Source: a virus. Taken from it: a stretch of DNA of 28,816 nucleotides. Under the pieces are notes generated by a model. That model saw nothing but the letters and a program-made list of their open reading frames with translations, did no database searches and was not told the origin of the DNA. The stretch lies in IMG/VR virus record IMGVR_UViG_3300017964_000054, positions 1 through 28,816 of that record; one strand, written 5' to 3'. Position numbers and translations under genes: made by a program. Shown here piece by piece: positions 6,852-15,935 of this stretch; the stretch's first letter is position 1, and each line of letters opens with the position of its first letter.

Positions 6852-8306
6852 ATGGCCTATTTGACGCCAGAATCTTTTGATTTAGGTTCAGTATACTTTT
6901 ATACAAATCGCATGTCGGTTGATAATCCTAATGTTGATAATAAAATTGACATTAAAGAGGGTATAAGTGAATTTAGTATATATGAACATCTAGGTAAGGC
7001 ATATCTTACGGCTGAGATGATATATGTGGACGATCTTAATCTTTTTGAAATGCCTGGCATCATTGGCACTGAAAGAATTCAATTTAATATTTCTACACCT
7101 CTTACTGAATCCGAATCAAATGTGTTTACGACTACCAAAAACTTTGTCATTAATGGAATAAACAAATTTAATAAACACAATGAAGGTACATCCGTATATC
7201 ATATTTCTCTTATAGAAGACCATGGATATTTTAATTATGTTCAGAAGATCAGTAAATCTTATTTTGGTAGTGGCGAGGATATTATACAAACTATATTAAA
7301 AGACAATCTTAAAAAAGAAATTGATTTTGAATTTAATGACGGTAATCCATTTAGAAAGTCAGTACAGGGTGATATGAGGTATAATGTACCATTCCTTAAA
7401 CCTCTTGATGCAGTAAAGGCTATTCTTGGTAAAATTACAACTCCTCATGGAATGCCATATCTACTCTATTCAAGTATACACAGTGATAAACTTATTTTTA
7501 CCGATCTAGAAACACTACTTGAAAAGGAACCATTTAATAAAGATAGAGCAGCTACGTTTAATCCGACCATGTCCTATACTTCTGGTAACTTTATAGAGCA
7601 GATGTATAATATAAGTAAATATTCAATAACATACTCTACAGCAGAAGATACACTTAAACTTGCTCAAAATGGCGGTCTAGGGTTTAGATATGAAAACGTT
7701 GATACTAATGATGGTACGTATTATAATCAAAGTATGAATCTTAGAAATTTTATTGTGCCTTGGTTGGAAAATATATTTGATAAAAATGCATTGGGCTTTT
7801 TGGTAGATGATGATGTATTTGATCCTGATCCTTCAAACCAGAATGAAACAAATGTATCAGCACCGACTTTAGGTGATTATAATTCTCAGGTGTATACTAC
7901 TCTCAAGTCAAGTAACTTTGCGCCTAATAAAGAAAAAGGTATAAATGAGTCTCGTTCATTTCTTAATGATGTAGTAAGAGATGCTACTATGCATTATCTC
8001 ACAAAAAATGTTTATGATATTGAAATGGCTGGTATGATATGGCTGGCCACTGATACGTCAAGAAGTGTAGGCGGCCAAGTTAACATTGCTGTAAATCAAG
8101 ATACTGGTTTAAGTACTAATCAACATAATTATTCTTTAACAGATGATAAAAGATCTGGACCTCATTTAATAATTACTAAAAGACATCTATTCACACCCCA
8201 TAATAAAAAAACAAGAGTAAGTGTTCAGGTATCAAGACTAGCCAACAGAGTATCTAAAGTAGGTGTTCGTGTAGTTGAGAATCAATCTTTGGTCGGGAGA
8301 GTATAA
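6852..8306 (+). CDS. baseplate hub protein, gp27-like
   Basis: This 484-residue protein shows the hub pattern of gp27 and related gpD/VgrG proteins: an early beta domain (DIKEGISEFSIYEHLGKAYL, GTERIQFNIST), a middle segment typical of hub proteins (SGEDIIQTILKDNL, RYNVPFLKPLDAVKAILGKI, then TPHGMPYLLYSS), and a late beta domain with SVQVSRLANRV. T4 gp27 (391 aa) forms the trimer joining gp48/gp54 to the gp5 spike. The gene directly precedes a gp5-type OB protein, the expected order. Residues around 310-345 (DPDPSNQNET) look like a loop insertion. The ATG has AAGGG six bases upstream, inside the end of gp53, and the stop overlaps the next ATG by one base. Confidence 0.75.
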   Translation: MAYLTPESFDLGSVYFYTNRMSVDNPNVDNKIDIKEGISEFSIYEHLGKAYLTAEMIYVDDLNLFEMPGIIGTERIQFNISTPLTESESNVFTTTKNFVINGINKFNKHNEGTSVYHISLIEDHGYFNYVQKISKSYFGSGEDIIQTILKDNLKKEIDFEFNDGNPFRKSVQGDMRYNVPFLKPLDAVKAILGKITTPHGMPYLLYSSIHSDKLIFTDLETLLEKEPFNKDRAATFNPTMSYTSGNFIEQMYNISKYSITYSTAEDTLKLAQNGGLGFRYENVDTNDGTYYNQSMNLRNFIVPWLENIFDKNALGFLVDDDVFDPDPSNQNETNVSAPTLGDYNSQVYTTLKSSNFAPNKEKGINESRSFLNDVVRDATMHYLTKNVYDIEMAGMIWLATDTSRSVGGQVNIAVNQDTGLSTNQHNYSLTDDKRSGPHLIITKRHLFTPHNKKTRVSVQVSRLANRVSKVGVRVVENQSLVGRV

Positions 8307-9277
8307 TGTATTATGGAGATAAGACCCGTTGGTTTATAGGTACCGCAATTGAAATCAATAAAGATTTTCCTGGGAAGATTAAGGTAAGAATATTTGGTAT
8401 TCATGGACCCGATATTGATAATGCCAATTTACCTTGGGCAGACATTTTAATACCCACCACAGAAGCCGGGACATCAGGTATTGGTAAAATACCTCAGATA
8501 CATCCACCGGCTAGGGTTTATGGGTTTTTCTTAGATGGTGAAAATTCACAGTCTCCTATTGTATTAGGATCAATGTTTACCACAGAAAGAGAATCAGCAA
8601 CCCAACAAAGATTGAGAACCACTGTCAATAGAGGTTCCACAAGCAGCAGTGTAGACGCAAGTAGTACTATTAAGCATGATGGGTTTATACAACCCAATAA
8701 TCTTATAAAGAATTACAATACAGTTGAAAGGGCTGCTGGTGGTTACGGTTCATCAGCCATGGTAAAAAAATCTGTAATTATTATGAGTTATCTTACCCAA
8801 AATGGATATACACCATTACAAGCTGCCGGTATAGTAGGCAACCTCACAAAAGAAAGTTTTAATGCAAAGGACAATGTGTATTTTGATCCTACTGCTTTGG
8901 GTGACAACGGTAATTCTTATGGCTTGGCACAATGGAATAATAGTGCTAATGCAGGATTTAGATGGAATAAATTAAAAAATTATGCCAACCTTAGAAATTT
9001 ACCCGAAAGTGATTTCTTTGGGCAGTTGGGTTATTTGGTTAATACTTTAAACGGTTCATTAGGTGGTAAAGATACTGATGCGTCAGAATATTCTTATGTG
9101 CATCGTAGGCTCATAAACAGTAATAGAATAAACGGTCCTAAAGGTGATAATAACGCAACGTGGGTTTTTCTTGATAGATATGAAAACCCTGCTAATAAGG
9201 ATAGTGAGTATATTACACGGTCTAAATATGCAACAGATGCCCTATCTTGGTATGAAGCATCTATTAATGGAGTATAA
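8306..9277 (+). CDS. 5: gp5-like baseplate OB domain fused to phage tail lysozyme
   Basis: Residues 1-95 form the gp5/VgrG-type OB fold (WFIGTAIEINKDFPGKIKVR, then HPPARVYGFFLDGE, SPIVLGSM). Residues 145-323 match the phage tail lysozyme family: MSYLTQNGYTPLQAAGIVGN then LTKES with the likely catalytic Glu at 183, YGLAQWNN at 205-212, a helical region FFGQLGYLVNTL, and the closing WVFLDRYENP. The protein would sit under the hub and cut peptidoglycan during tail contraction. T4 gp5 also joins an OB fold to a lysozyme, but its lysozyme is the T4 e type and it carries a C-terminal beta-helix needle; this protein stops after the lysozyme. A needle-like domain occurs two genes downstream. ATG overlaps the previous stop by one base. 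Confidence 0.87.
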   Translation: MYYGDKTRWFIGTAIEINKDFPGKIKVRIFGIHGPDIDNANLPWADILIPTTEAGTSGIGKIPQIHPPARVYGFFLDGENSQSPIVLGSMFTTERESATQQRLRTTVNRGSTSSSVDASSTIKHDGFIQPNNLIKNYNTVERAAGGYGSSAMVKKSVIIMSYLTQNGYTPLQAAGIVGNLTKESFNAKDNVYFDPTALGDNGNSYGLAQWNNSANAGFRWNKLKNYANLRNLPESDFFGQLGYLVNTLNGSLGGKDTDASEYSYVHRRLINSNRINGPKGDNNATWVFLDRYENPANKDSEYITRSKYATDALSWYEASINGV

Positions 9278-9279
9278 TT

Positions 9280-10926
9280 ATGTCACTGTCAAATGATCTT
9301 AACTTTATTGCGGCTACCGTAACATCAACTGCTAAAAAATTAGACCACTCTGTAAAAGAAAAATTAAATGATGCCCAGGCCCAACAAATACTTGAAAATA
9401 CATCTAAGGCAGGTCTTAAAGTAAATGAGGAAATAGGTGGTATAATATCTTTAAATGCCTCTAGTGATATGATTAAAAACGTAGAGGGTAGTATACCGAC
9501 TCAATCTATAGGCCAACTACCAATCACAAAGCTTACTTCAAATATGAAAGGCCTGAAGGCAACACTAGAACCTGTTGCATCTACAGTGCTTAAAGAAACA
9601 AGTAAAAATCTTACTAATGCTACCCTTGCAGTTGAAACAAATTTAAATGAAGTTATATCGTTGGGGTCAATAGAAGCAATATCATCATCGCTAAAATCTA
9701 TTGTACCTGACATTAAGGCAAATGAAATAAATTCTATTATTAAAGAAGCCGTTGTTGATGTATCAAAGCCCATTGTAGATCTAAAGGCTGCTGGTAGTAA
9801 CTTTGATGAATTTTTAGAAGACCTAGATGAGATTAATGAAATTCTTGAAAAAAACCTTAACAATGTAATTGCAACTGTCGCTGGCACTAGTGGAGTAAAA
9901 CCAGGTCTTGCCGGGCTTCTAAATAGTGTATCTAGTGATGTAATAAAATTTAAAAATGAAGCTCTATCTATTTTTAACATTGGATTTAATTCAATGGTTG
10001 AAAATGCTATTGAAAAATCCTTTGCCCCTGCCACAAATATTCTTAATGAATTTGCAACTAAGAATGGTATTCCTATAAAAATAAAAGATAAAGATAAAGC
10101 AGCAATTTTTACAAATATACAAAACGGAAATATTTTGGCAGCGGTCAATATTTTACAAAAATATAGTGATAGACCTCTAGATGATTTAGTAACAGGGGTC
10201 AGAAAAATTGATAATAGAATGTCAACATTTCAACATAAAAAATCAGAGGCTGCTGTTTCGGTAACTCCAGTATCAAGAGATCTTTCTAAAATAGAAGTTG
10301 ACTGGAGAAATGGATATCCAGTAAATAATGGATATGATTATTACTTAGACTATATAGTATCTTCAGAAGAAGAATTAATTACAGAAATATCTACTATCAA
10401 GAGAGCTTTCACTGAAGTAATAATTGATTGTACTGGTACACCATCTGATGTAGCAAATGATATGTACAGCATTCATTATCATGAAGCCCGAGACTATATT
10501 AAAAGTAATGGGTTTCCATGGCACTATTATATTTTAAAAACAGGTATAATAGAAAGAGTGAGACCCGTAAATATTGAATCTATTAATGTTGGTGGTACTA
10601 AAAATCATGACAAGAGATCTATTATTATAATGATTGATGGAGGTACTACTACGCCATATTATGAAGACTATGATTTTAATAAACATGCCGTAAGAGATAA
10701 GGGTATTAATCAAGCCCAATATGCGACTCTAGAAAAGATACTTAGAAACATTTATTATTACTATCCGGGCACACAGGTTTTTGGTTATCATGAAATAAAC
10801 AAAGAAGCATTTCCATATCTCAATGTACCTAATTACATTCAATCAAAATTTAATAAGAAAAATATTTTTAACCCATTTGAAAGAGATTCCTTGACACTTG
10901 ATGAACTAAGAAGGGGCGGTGTATAA
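9280..10926 (+). CDS. baseplate protein with coiled-coil N-terminus and degenerate amidase/T7-lysozyme-like C-terminus
   Basis: Residues 1-330 are Ala/Ser/Lys/Asn-rich and largely helical, with no Cys or Trp, like a long stalk. Residues 335-520 resemble the Amidase_2/PGRP/T7 lysozyme fold: TEVIIDCTGT (379-387) lines up with the IVHCSAT strand of T7 lysozyme, WHYYILKTG (414-422) with YHFVIKRDG, SIIIMIDGG with the SVGVCLVGG strand, then an AQYATLEKILRN helix and FGYHEINKEAFPY (501-513) in place of HHEVAPKACPS. By this by-eye alignment the zinc ligands His17, His122 and Cys130 of T7 lysozyme become Asp383, Tyr503 (with His504 adjacent) and Phe511. It may therefore bind cell wall without cutting it. 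It lies between the two gp5-like proteins, two bases after the lysozyme gene stop, with GGAG before the ATG. The fold assignment is from memory. Confidence 0.62.
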   Translation: MSLSNDLNFIAATVTSTAKKLDHSVKEKLNDAQAQQILENTSKAGLKVNEEIGGIISLNASSDMIKNVEGSIPTQSIGQLPITKLTSNMKGLKATLEPVASTVLKETSKNLTNATLAVETNLNEVISLGSIEAISSSLKSIVPDIKANEINSIIKEAVVDVSKPIVDLKAAGSNFDEFLEDLDEINEILEKNLNNVIATVAGTSGVKPGLAGLLNSVSSDVIKFKNEALSIFNIGFNSMVENAIEKSFAPATNILNEFATKNGIPIKIKDKDKAAIFTNIQNGNILAAVNILQKYSDRPLDDLVTGVRKIDNRMSTFQHKKSEAAVSVTPVSRDLSKIEVDWRNGYPVNNGYDYYLDYIVSSEEELITEISTIKRAFTEVIIDCTGTPSDVANDMYSIHYHEARDYIKSNGFPWHYYILKTGIIERVRPVNIESINVGGTKNHDKRSIIIMIDGGTTTPYYEDYDFNKHAVRDKGINQAQYATLEKILRNIYYYYPGTQVFGYHEINKEAFPYLNVPNYIQSKFNKKNIFNPFERDSLTLDELRRGGV

Positions 10927-13469
10927 TGTTAAGTAAAAGCAATCTAGCCAAAACTGCAGCGCAGAATCAAAAAAATAATCAGCATGAAGATATTACAGGT
11001 ACTTACCCCACCATTGATTATGTTGGTGCTTTTAATTATTCTAAAGAAGCCTTAGGTAATAAAAGGACAGAACTTTATTATAATGGCGCAATTGATGGAA
11101 TACCTATTGATAATACAGATTTGATTCAATCTGAATATCCCCTTAATCAAGTACAAAAAAGCTTTTCAGGCCACAGCTTTGAAATGGATGATACACCAGG
11201 TGCTGAACGTATCATTATAAAACACACTACAGGTGCAGGTGTAGAAATAGGTAAGGATGGTTCTATCTCTATTTCAACAATTAAAAATAGTATTCAAGTT
11301 ACGGGTGGTGATCAATTTATTACAATTACTGGAGACGGTACAATTAATTATGGTGGTAACCTTGAACTAAATGTAACAGGTGATTTTAACATAAATTGTA
11401 TGAATTTTAATGTAAAGACCAGAGGAAACAAAACTGAAAACATTAGTGGCTTTAGCAAATCAAAAAGTCTTGGTCAAGAGAATATTGTAAACGGCCCATC
11501 ATTTGAGGTCTATACTCAACAGGTAACAGAATTGATGTTGGCCAATCATGATCATATGGTAAAGGGTGTATCTACTCATCTTGTTGAGAATGATATGAAA
11601 ACCTTTGTAGGTGGAAATCTATACATGACAACAGAGGGCATCTTGGCTCAGTCTGCAGACGATATGAACCTATCTGCTAATAATATGACTGTGCAGGGTG
11701 GCACGGGTATTATTGGCGGTACTGCTGTTGACTTTGTCGGCAATGGAGCTGTATTTGATCAAGGAGTCAAGGCTCCAACATTTCATGGAGATCTAACAGG
11801 TAGAGCTGATGAAGCAATTTCGGCAGACACATCAGTATTTGCTGCTACAGCAGGAGCTGCACCAACTGGTCTGGCAGGAGCAGCAGAAAATTGGACAAAT
11901 ACAAATACAGCTGTGCCCGCAAACATTGAGGATGTAAATGCAGCAAACTATGCTGTACCAGATGCATCTTCGGTAGCCGAATATCTTACAAAACTTAATG
12001 GCGGTATTCGTAAGGTCAAGGTAGACAATAATAATTACATTAAAAACAAAATTGACCCTAAAGTAGATACTGGTGGCATTCTCTATAATATTGATGAGGT
12101 GACACCTGACTTAATTAGATCAAGACTTAGAAATAAAAAGAATGCTGAGAACAAAGCCTTCCTTGAATTTATTCTTAAAAATCAATTAATCAACAATAGT
12201 TATTTTGAAGAAAAAACACCAGCTGGTTATGGTAGATCAACACAAAGAGAGACATCGCCTGTTGTTGGTACTACTTCATTTGGTCCTAGTGGGCAGACTA
12301 ATACAGTATCAACATCTACAAAAATTCCTACTAAAAATATTATACCAGATCCAGAATTTAATTATTTAAATCTCGGAGATATAACGTCTCGTACCAAGTT
12401 GTCAAAAAATATTACAATGGCAACTTTCTTGGGTACCAAAGATCCAACAAACATTGATTTTATCAGAGACCAAGAAGTCAAACGACAAATTGCAAAGTAT
12501 TTAACAATACATGCAAACATACTTGAAATAGTTAATAATGAAAAAACGTTATTGAAAAATCTTATTGTAAAACCAGTTGAAAGTATTTACAGACCTGGTG
12601 AATTCGAAATATTTGATACCGGATCTGACACTGATTTAAAAATTAAGGGTCGATTGGTAATATATGATATTGTTGATAAAACCACAGGTAAATCTAATCC
12701 AACCCAAATGTATGATCTTGCTGTATTTCTTAAAGACAGAATACCATTTGATATCATTTCTCTTGAATATGATAATATTAATATTGTGGATGATGAATAT
12801 AATGCTAGAATGGCTATCTATCTACCTGAATTAAATCAGGACTATCAGGGAGATTTTAAACAAAAAATTAATACCAAATTTAATGGTGAGATAGTATCGC
12901 AAAACGAGTTTATAGAACTACAAGCAAATAAGAAAGAAATTACACCCATACCATATACTGAAGAAATAAAAAATAATAAAACATTTGATTATAAAGTATC
13001 AATAAAGAATTCAACTATTGATCGTAAATATATTAAAGACCAATGGGTATTGAGAAACCTATCTGATAATGCTGAAGAAGTATTGCTTAAAATTCTTGAA
13101 AACGAATTTAGTGATCTTATGTCTTTATGCAACTTTCAAATCTATACAACACCACAAGGTATACTTCCCAAAACTAAAGGTAGTAGAAAAAAAACCTCTC
13201 AGCATTTAAAAGGTAAAGCCTTTGATATAAGTGTTGCTGGTTGGTCTAATGATCAAAAGAAATTATTTATTAACAATGCACTTACGGTAGGTTTCCAGGG
13301 CTTTGGGTTTTATCCAGAAACTGGTGAATATAACTTTATACACATTGATATGGGCCCAGCAAGGTGGTGGAAAGCAACAGAGTCTTGGGCGGGTGAGAGT
13401 GTCGAAAATGATTGGGTACCTCACATAAATAAGAATCGCAAACGAGAAAATCCATATTTAAGCTTATAA
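10926..13469 (+). CDS. gp5-like baseplate spike with C-terminal M15 peptidase domain
   Basis: At 847 residues, it opens with a short helical stretch and an OB-linked motif typical of VgrG/gp5 needles, GHSFEMDDTPGAERIIIKHT (82-101), followed by strands with VEIGKDGSISI and ITITGDGTINYGGN that suggest a beta-helix to about residue 290. Residues 300-740 hold an Ala-rich linker and an unidentified mixed domain. The C-terminus has an intact Peptidase_M15 zinc site: SQHLKGKAFDI (758-768, ligands His760 and Asp767) and FIHIDMG (804-810, ligand His806, with Asp808). Such domains cut peptide cross-links of peptidoglycan as D,D- or L,D-peptidases. The protein would be the trimeric puncturing spike carrying a second wall hydrolase. 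ATG overlaps the preceding stop (TAATG). The last codons and stop overlap the late promoter of gp25. Confidence 0.78.
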   Translation: MLSKSNLAKTAAQNQKNNQHEDITGTYPTIDYVGAFNYSKEALGNKRTELYYNGAIDGIPIDNTDLIQSEYPLNQVQKSFSGHSFEMDDTPGAERIIIKHTTGAGVEIGKDGSISISTIKNSIQVTGGDQFITITGDGTINYGGNLELNVTGDFNINCMNFNVKTRGNKTENISGFSKSKSLGQENIVNGPSFEVYTQQVTELMLANHDHMVKGVSTHLVENDMKTFVGGNLYMTTEGILAQSADDMNLSANNMTVQGGTGIIGGTAVDFVGNGAVFDQGVKAPTFHGDLTGRADEAISADTSVFAATAGAAPTGLAGAAENWTNTNTAVPANIEDVNAANYAVPDASSVAEYLTKLNGGIRKVKVDNNNYIKNKIDPKVDTGGILYNIDEVTPDLIRSRLRNKKNAENKAFLEFILKNQLINNSYFEEKTPAGYGRSTQRETSPVVGTTSFGPSGQTNTVSTSTKIPTKNIIPDPEFNYLNLGDITSRTKLSKNITMATFLGTKDPTNIDFIRDQEVKRQIAKYLTIHANILEIVNNEKTLLKNLIVKPVESIYRPGEFEIFDTGSDTDLKIKGRLVIYDIVDKTTGKSNPTQMYDLAVFLKDRIPFDIISLEYDNINIVDDEYNARMAIYLPELNQDYQGDFKQKINTKFNGEIVSQNEFIELQANKKEITPIPYTEEIKNNKTFDYKVSIKNSTIDRKYIKDQWVLRNLSDNAEEVLLKILENEFSDLMSLCNFQIYTTPQGILPKTKGSRKKTSQHLKGKAFDISVAGWSNDQKKLFINNALTVGFQGFGFYPETGEYNFIHIDMGPARWWKATESWAGESVENDWVPHINKNRKRENPYLSL

Positions 13470-13472
13470 ATA
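13465..13472 (+). promoter_or_regulatory. T4-type late promoter before gp25
   Basis: Perfect TATAAATA spanning the stop codon of the spike gene, 17 bases before the gp25 ATG (13490). AAAGG at 13478-13482 serves as the ribosome site. It lets the gp25-gp6 part of the operon be transcribed independently. Confidence 0.6.
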
Positions 13473-13489
13473 AGACTAAAGGTTGAGAC

Positions 13490-13933
13490 ATGGTAACAAG
13501 AGTAAAATCAGCAGAAGATGGTAATTTAAATGTCGGTACAATACGGGCCGCCAGAAGTGTGCCATTTTCTGATATTGATCTTACCTTTGCCATTAAGGAT
13601 AATGGTGAACTTAGAAAGAAAAAAGAAGCGGCCGCAGTAAAGCAGGCCATTAGAAATCTTCTTCTTACTAACAAATTTGAAAAACCATTTAACCCCGACT
13701 TTGGTGGCAACCTAATAAATCTACTTTTTGAATTGGCTGGTAGTTCAACTAATATTATTTTGAAAAAAGATATCATTAAAACCATAAATGTATATGAACC
13801 ACGTGCAAATGTATTGGACGTTTCTATACAAGATGGTACTGATTATAACTCAATATATGTGACAGTTACTTTTAGAGTAATGAATAGTAGAGAAGTAATT
13901 TCAACAACAACTGCTTTATCAAGGTTGAGATAG
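13490..13933 (+). CDS. 25: baseplate wedge gp25
   Basis: This 147-residue protein (T4 gp25 132) belongs to the GPW/gp25 family: FSDIDLTFAIKDNGELRKKK, then EAAAVKQAIRNLLLTNKFEK, PFNPDFGGNLINLLFE and the late strand YVTVTFRVMNSRE. The family is universal in contractile injection systems, where gp25 binds the gp6 dimer and nucleates the tail sheath. The EPRANVLDVSI segment (about 104-114) is also typical. It has its own late promoter 17 bases upstream and is followed after one base by gp6, the usual order, implying coupled expression. Confidence 0.96.
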   Translation: MVTRVKSAEDGNLNVGTIRAARSVPFSDIDLTFAIKDNGELRKKKEAAAVKQAIRNLLLTNKFEKPFNPDFGGNLINLLFELAGSSTNIILKKDIIKTINVYEPRANVLDVSIQDGTDYNSIYVTVTFRVMNSREVISTTTALSRLR

Positions 13934-13934
13934 T

Positions 13935-15935
13935 ATGGCAACAACAATAAAATCATCATCATTAGATTTTAATTCTTTAAAGAATAATCTAAAAACCTAT
14001 TTGCAAAATAGTGAAGAGTTTGCGGACTATGATTTCGAAGCATCCGGTCTTTCAAACATTCTAGATGTGTTGGCACATAATACACATATGAATGGCCTCT
14101 TGGCAAACTTTGCTCTTAATGAATCATACTTATCAACTGCTCAATTAAGAAGTTCCGCTATCTCTTTGGCAGAAGGCATTGGTTACATACCCGACTCTGC
14201 AACAGCTTCTCAGGGCCGTGTTAGAGTATATTATACAACTTCTACTACACCACGTGAATCACCAGTAACTCTTCCGGCCTATACTCAGTTTAATGCAACA
14301 GTTGATAATGAAACATATACATTTCTTACAATTGAGCCATATGTTGCTACTGATGATGGAAATGGTTTTTATGAATTTAAGACTGATCTTGGTCTTAATG
14401 AAATTACAATTTATGAGGGCACACTTAAAACTAAAACATTTCTTGTAGGTGAATATCAGGATAATCCCGTATACGTAATTCCAGATACAGGTTTATTTGC
14501 CGATAGTGTTACCGTAAGGGTTTATCCAGATGCTACTTCAAGTGAATTTACAGACTATACAAATATTCTTAATGCAACAACTATTAACGCAAGTACCAAA
14601 GTTTACATCTTAAGAGAATCACCTAATGGTTATTTTGAATTGTCTTTTGGTGATGGTAATACGTTTGGTATTGCTCCCACATCAGGTGCTAAGATAGAAG
14701 TGATTTATCTTTCCACTTCAGGAGCTGAAGCGAATGGTGCTAATAGATTTACTGCTGCGCAACAATATACAACAGGTGGTGATAATTCAATTACAGTTGA
14801 TTTGATTACTACGACCCTTCAAAGAAGTGTTGGTGGCAAGCCAAAAGAATCTATAGAATCAATTAGAAAAAATGCTCCATTCTCATATGCATCTCAAAAC
14901 CGTATGGTGACAGCTGCTGACTATTCGTCTTTGATTCTTAAAAACTATTCCTCACTCATTAAGGATATTATTTCTTGGGGTGGTGAAGATGCAGCTCAGC
15001 CTGAATTTGGTGCCGTGTTCACTTCTATACTATTTGAGGATGGTATTTCAGATAGTACAATACAATCAGTTAAACAAGGTATAGTAAGTCTTGCCGAACA
15101 ACTTGCTGTAGCGTCATTTAATCTAAGATTTGCAGATCCTGTTACTACTTATATTGAGGTTGACACATATTTCCAATTCAACCCAACTAAAACCGATAAA
15201 ACATCTAATACTGTAAAAGATGAAGTAAACACAGTAGTCAGCAATTATTTTACTAATACTACGGGTGTTTTTAATAGTTCATTTAGAAGATCAAATATGT
15301 TATCTTTGATTGATGATGTAAACACTGCTGTGCTATCATCTCGTGCTGATATTAGAATGCAGAGAAGATTTACCCCAACTAATCCTAATCTAGTAACTGT
15401 AATTAATAATATTACTGATACTGGCAATCTTACAGGTGCCGAACTTGATTATGTTGTCAAACTAGTAAATTCAAGAAACTATAATGGCGCGGCCAATTTC
15501 CTTTTGGATTTCTCATCACAGAACTATACATCGATTCGCACTACACTGTCAACTACCGCTATATCAAATGTACAACAAATTATATATCCAGTGCCATTAT
15601 CAGAACCCGATAATGATCAATATATTATAACAAGTAATACTTTTGTTTACAATGGTATTAACTGCCAATTGAGAAATGCTCTTAATAGTAGAACAATCAA
15701 TATTATTAATGCCGGTTCAGGGCTCACCGTATTAGAGGGTGTTGGTACCTGGCAGGATAACAAAGTTACTATTGATTACTTTATTCCATCTACTATTTCA
15801 GGTACAGATACTCAAATAGCTTTGTCAGCAGTGCCTGCAAACCAAAGTGCCATTACGCCAATTAGAAACGATCTTTTGGTTTATGATCCAAATAGATCTT
15901 CGGTGAATGCTGTATTGGTAACAGCGGAGAACTAA
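13935..15935 (+). CDS. 6: baseplate wedge gp6
   Basis: At 666 residues it is almost identical in length to T4 gp6 (660). It carries the family's N-terminal pattern (LDFNSLKNNLKTYLQNSEEF, then YDFEASGLSNILDVLAHNTH, MNGLLANFALNESYLSTAQL), the GYIPDSATAS and YFELSFGDGNTFG motifs, and the baseplate J-like core with APFSYASQNRMVTAADYSSL. gp6 dimers form the continuous ring joining six wedges and also bind gp25 and gp53. One base separates it from gp25, and the next gene's ATG abuts its TAA. I see no insertion or truncation relative to the family length. Confidence 0.96.
   Translation: MATTIKSSSLDFNSLKNNLKTYLQNSEEFADYDFEASGLSNILDVLAHNTHMNGLLANFALNESYLSTAQLRSSAISLAEGIGYIPDSATASQGRVRVYYTTSTTPRESPVTLPAYTQFNATVDNETYTFLTIEPYVATDDGNGFYEFKTDLGLNEITIYEGTLKTKTFLVGEYQDNPVYVIPDTGLFADSVTVRVYPDATSSEFTDYTNILNATTINASTKVYILRESPNGYFELSFGDGNTFGIAPTSGAKIEVIYLSTSGAEANGANRFTAAQQYTTGGDNSITVDLITTTLQRSVGGKPKESIESIRKNAPFSYASQNRMVTAADYSSLILKNYSSLIKDIISWGGEDAAQPEFGAVFTSILFEDGISDSTIQSVKQGIVSLAEQLAVASFNLRFADPVTTYIEVDTYFQFNPTKTDKTSNTVKDEVNTVVSNYFTNTTGVFNSSFRRSNMLSLIDDVNTAVLSSRADIRMQRRFTPTNPNLVTVINNITDTGNLTGAELDYVVKLVNSRNYNGAANFLLDFSSQNYTSIRTTLSTTAISNVQQIIYPVPLSEPDNDQYIITSNTFVYNGINCQLRNALNSRTINIINAGSGLTVLEGVGTWQDNKVTIDYFIPSTISGTDTQIALSAVPANQSAITPIRNDLLVYDPNRSSVNAVLVTAEN

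Noticed and set aside
9501-10148. 215-codon open frame on the minus strand
   Set aside because: It lies wholly inside the stalk part of the amidase-like gene, its protein is Ser/Ile/Leu-rich without family motifs, and it has no fitting ribosome site. It is a shadow of the real gene.
13336-13785. 149-codon minus-strand frame across the spike-gp25 joint
   Set aside because: It crosses the M15 active-site region, the late promoter and gp25, all of which are convincing on the plus strand.
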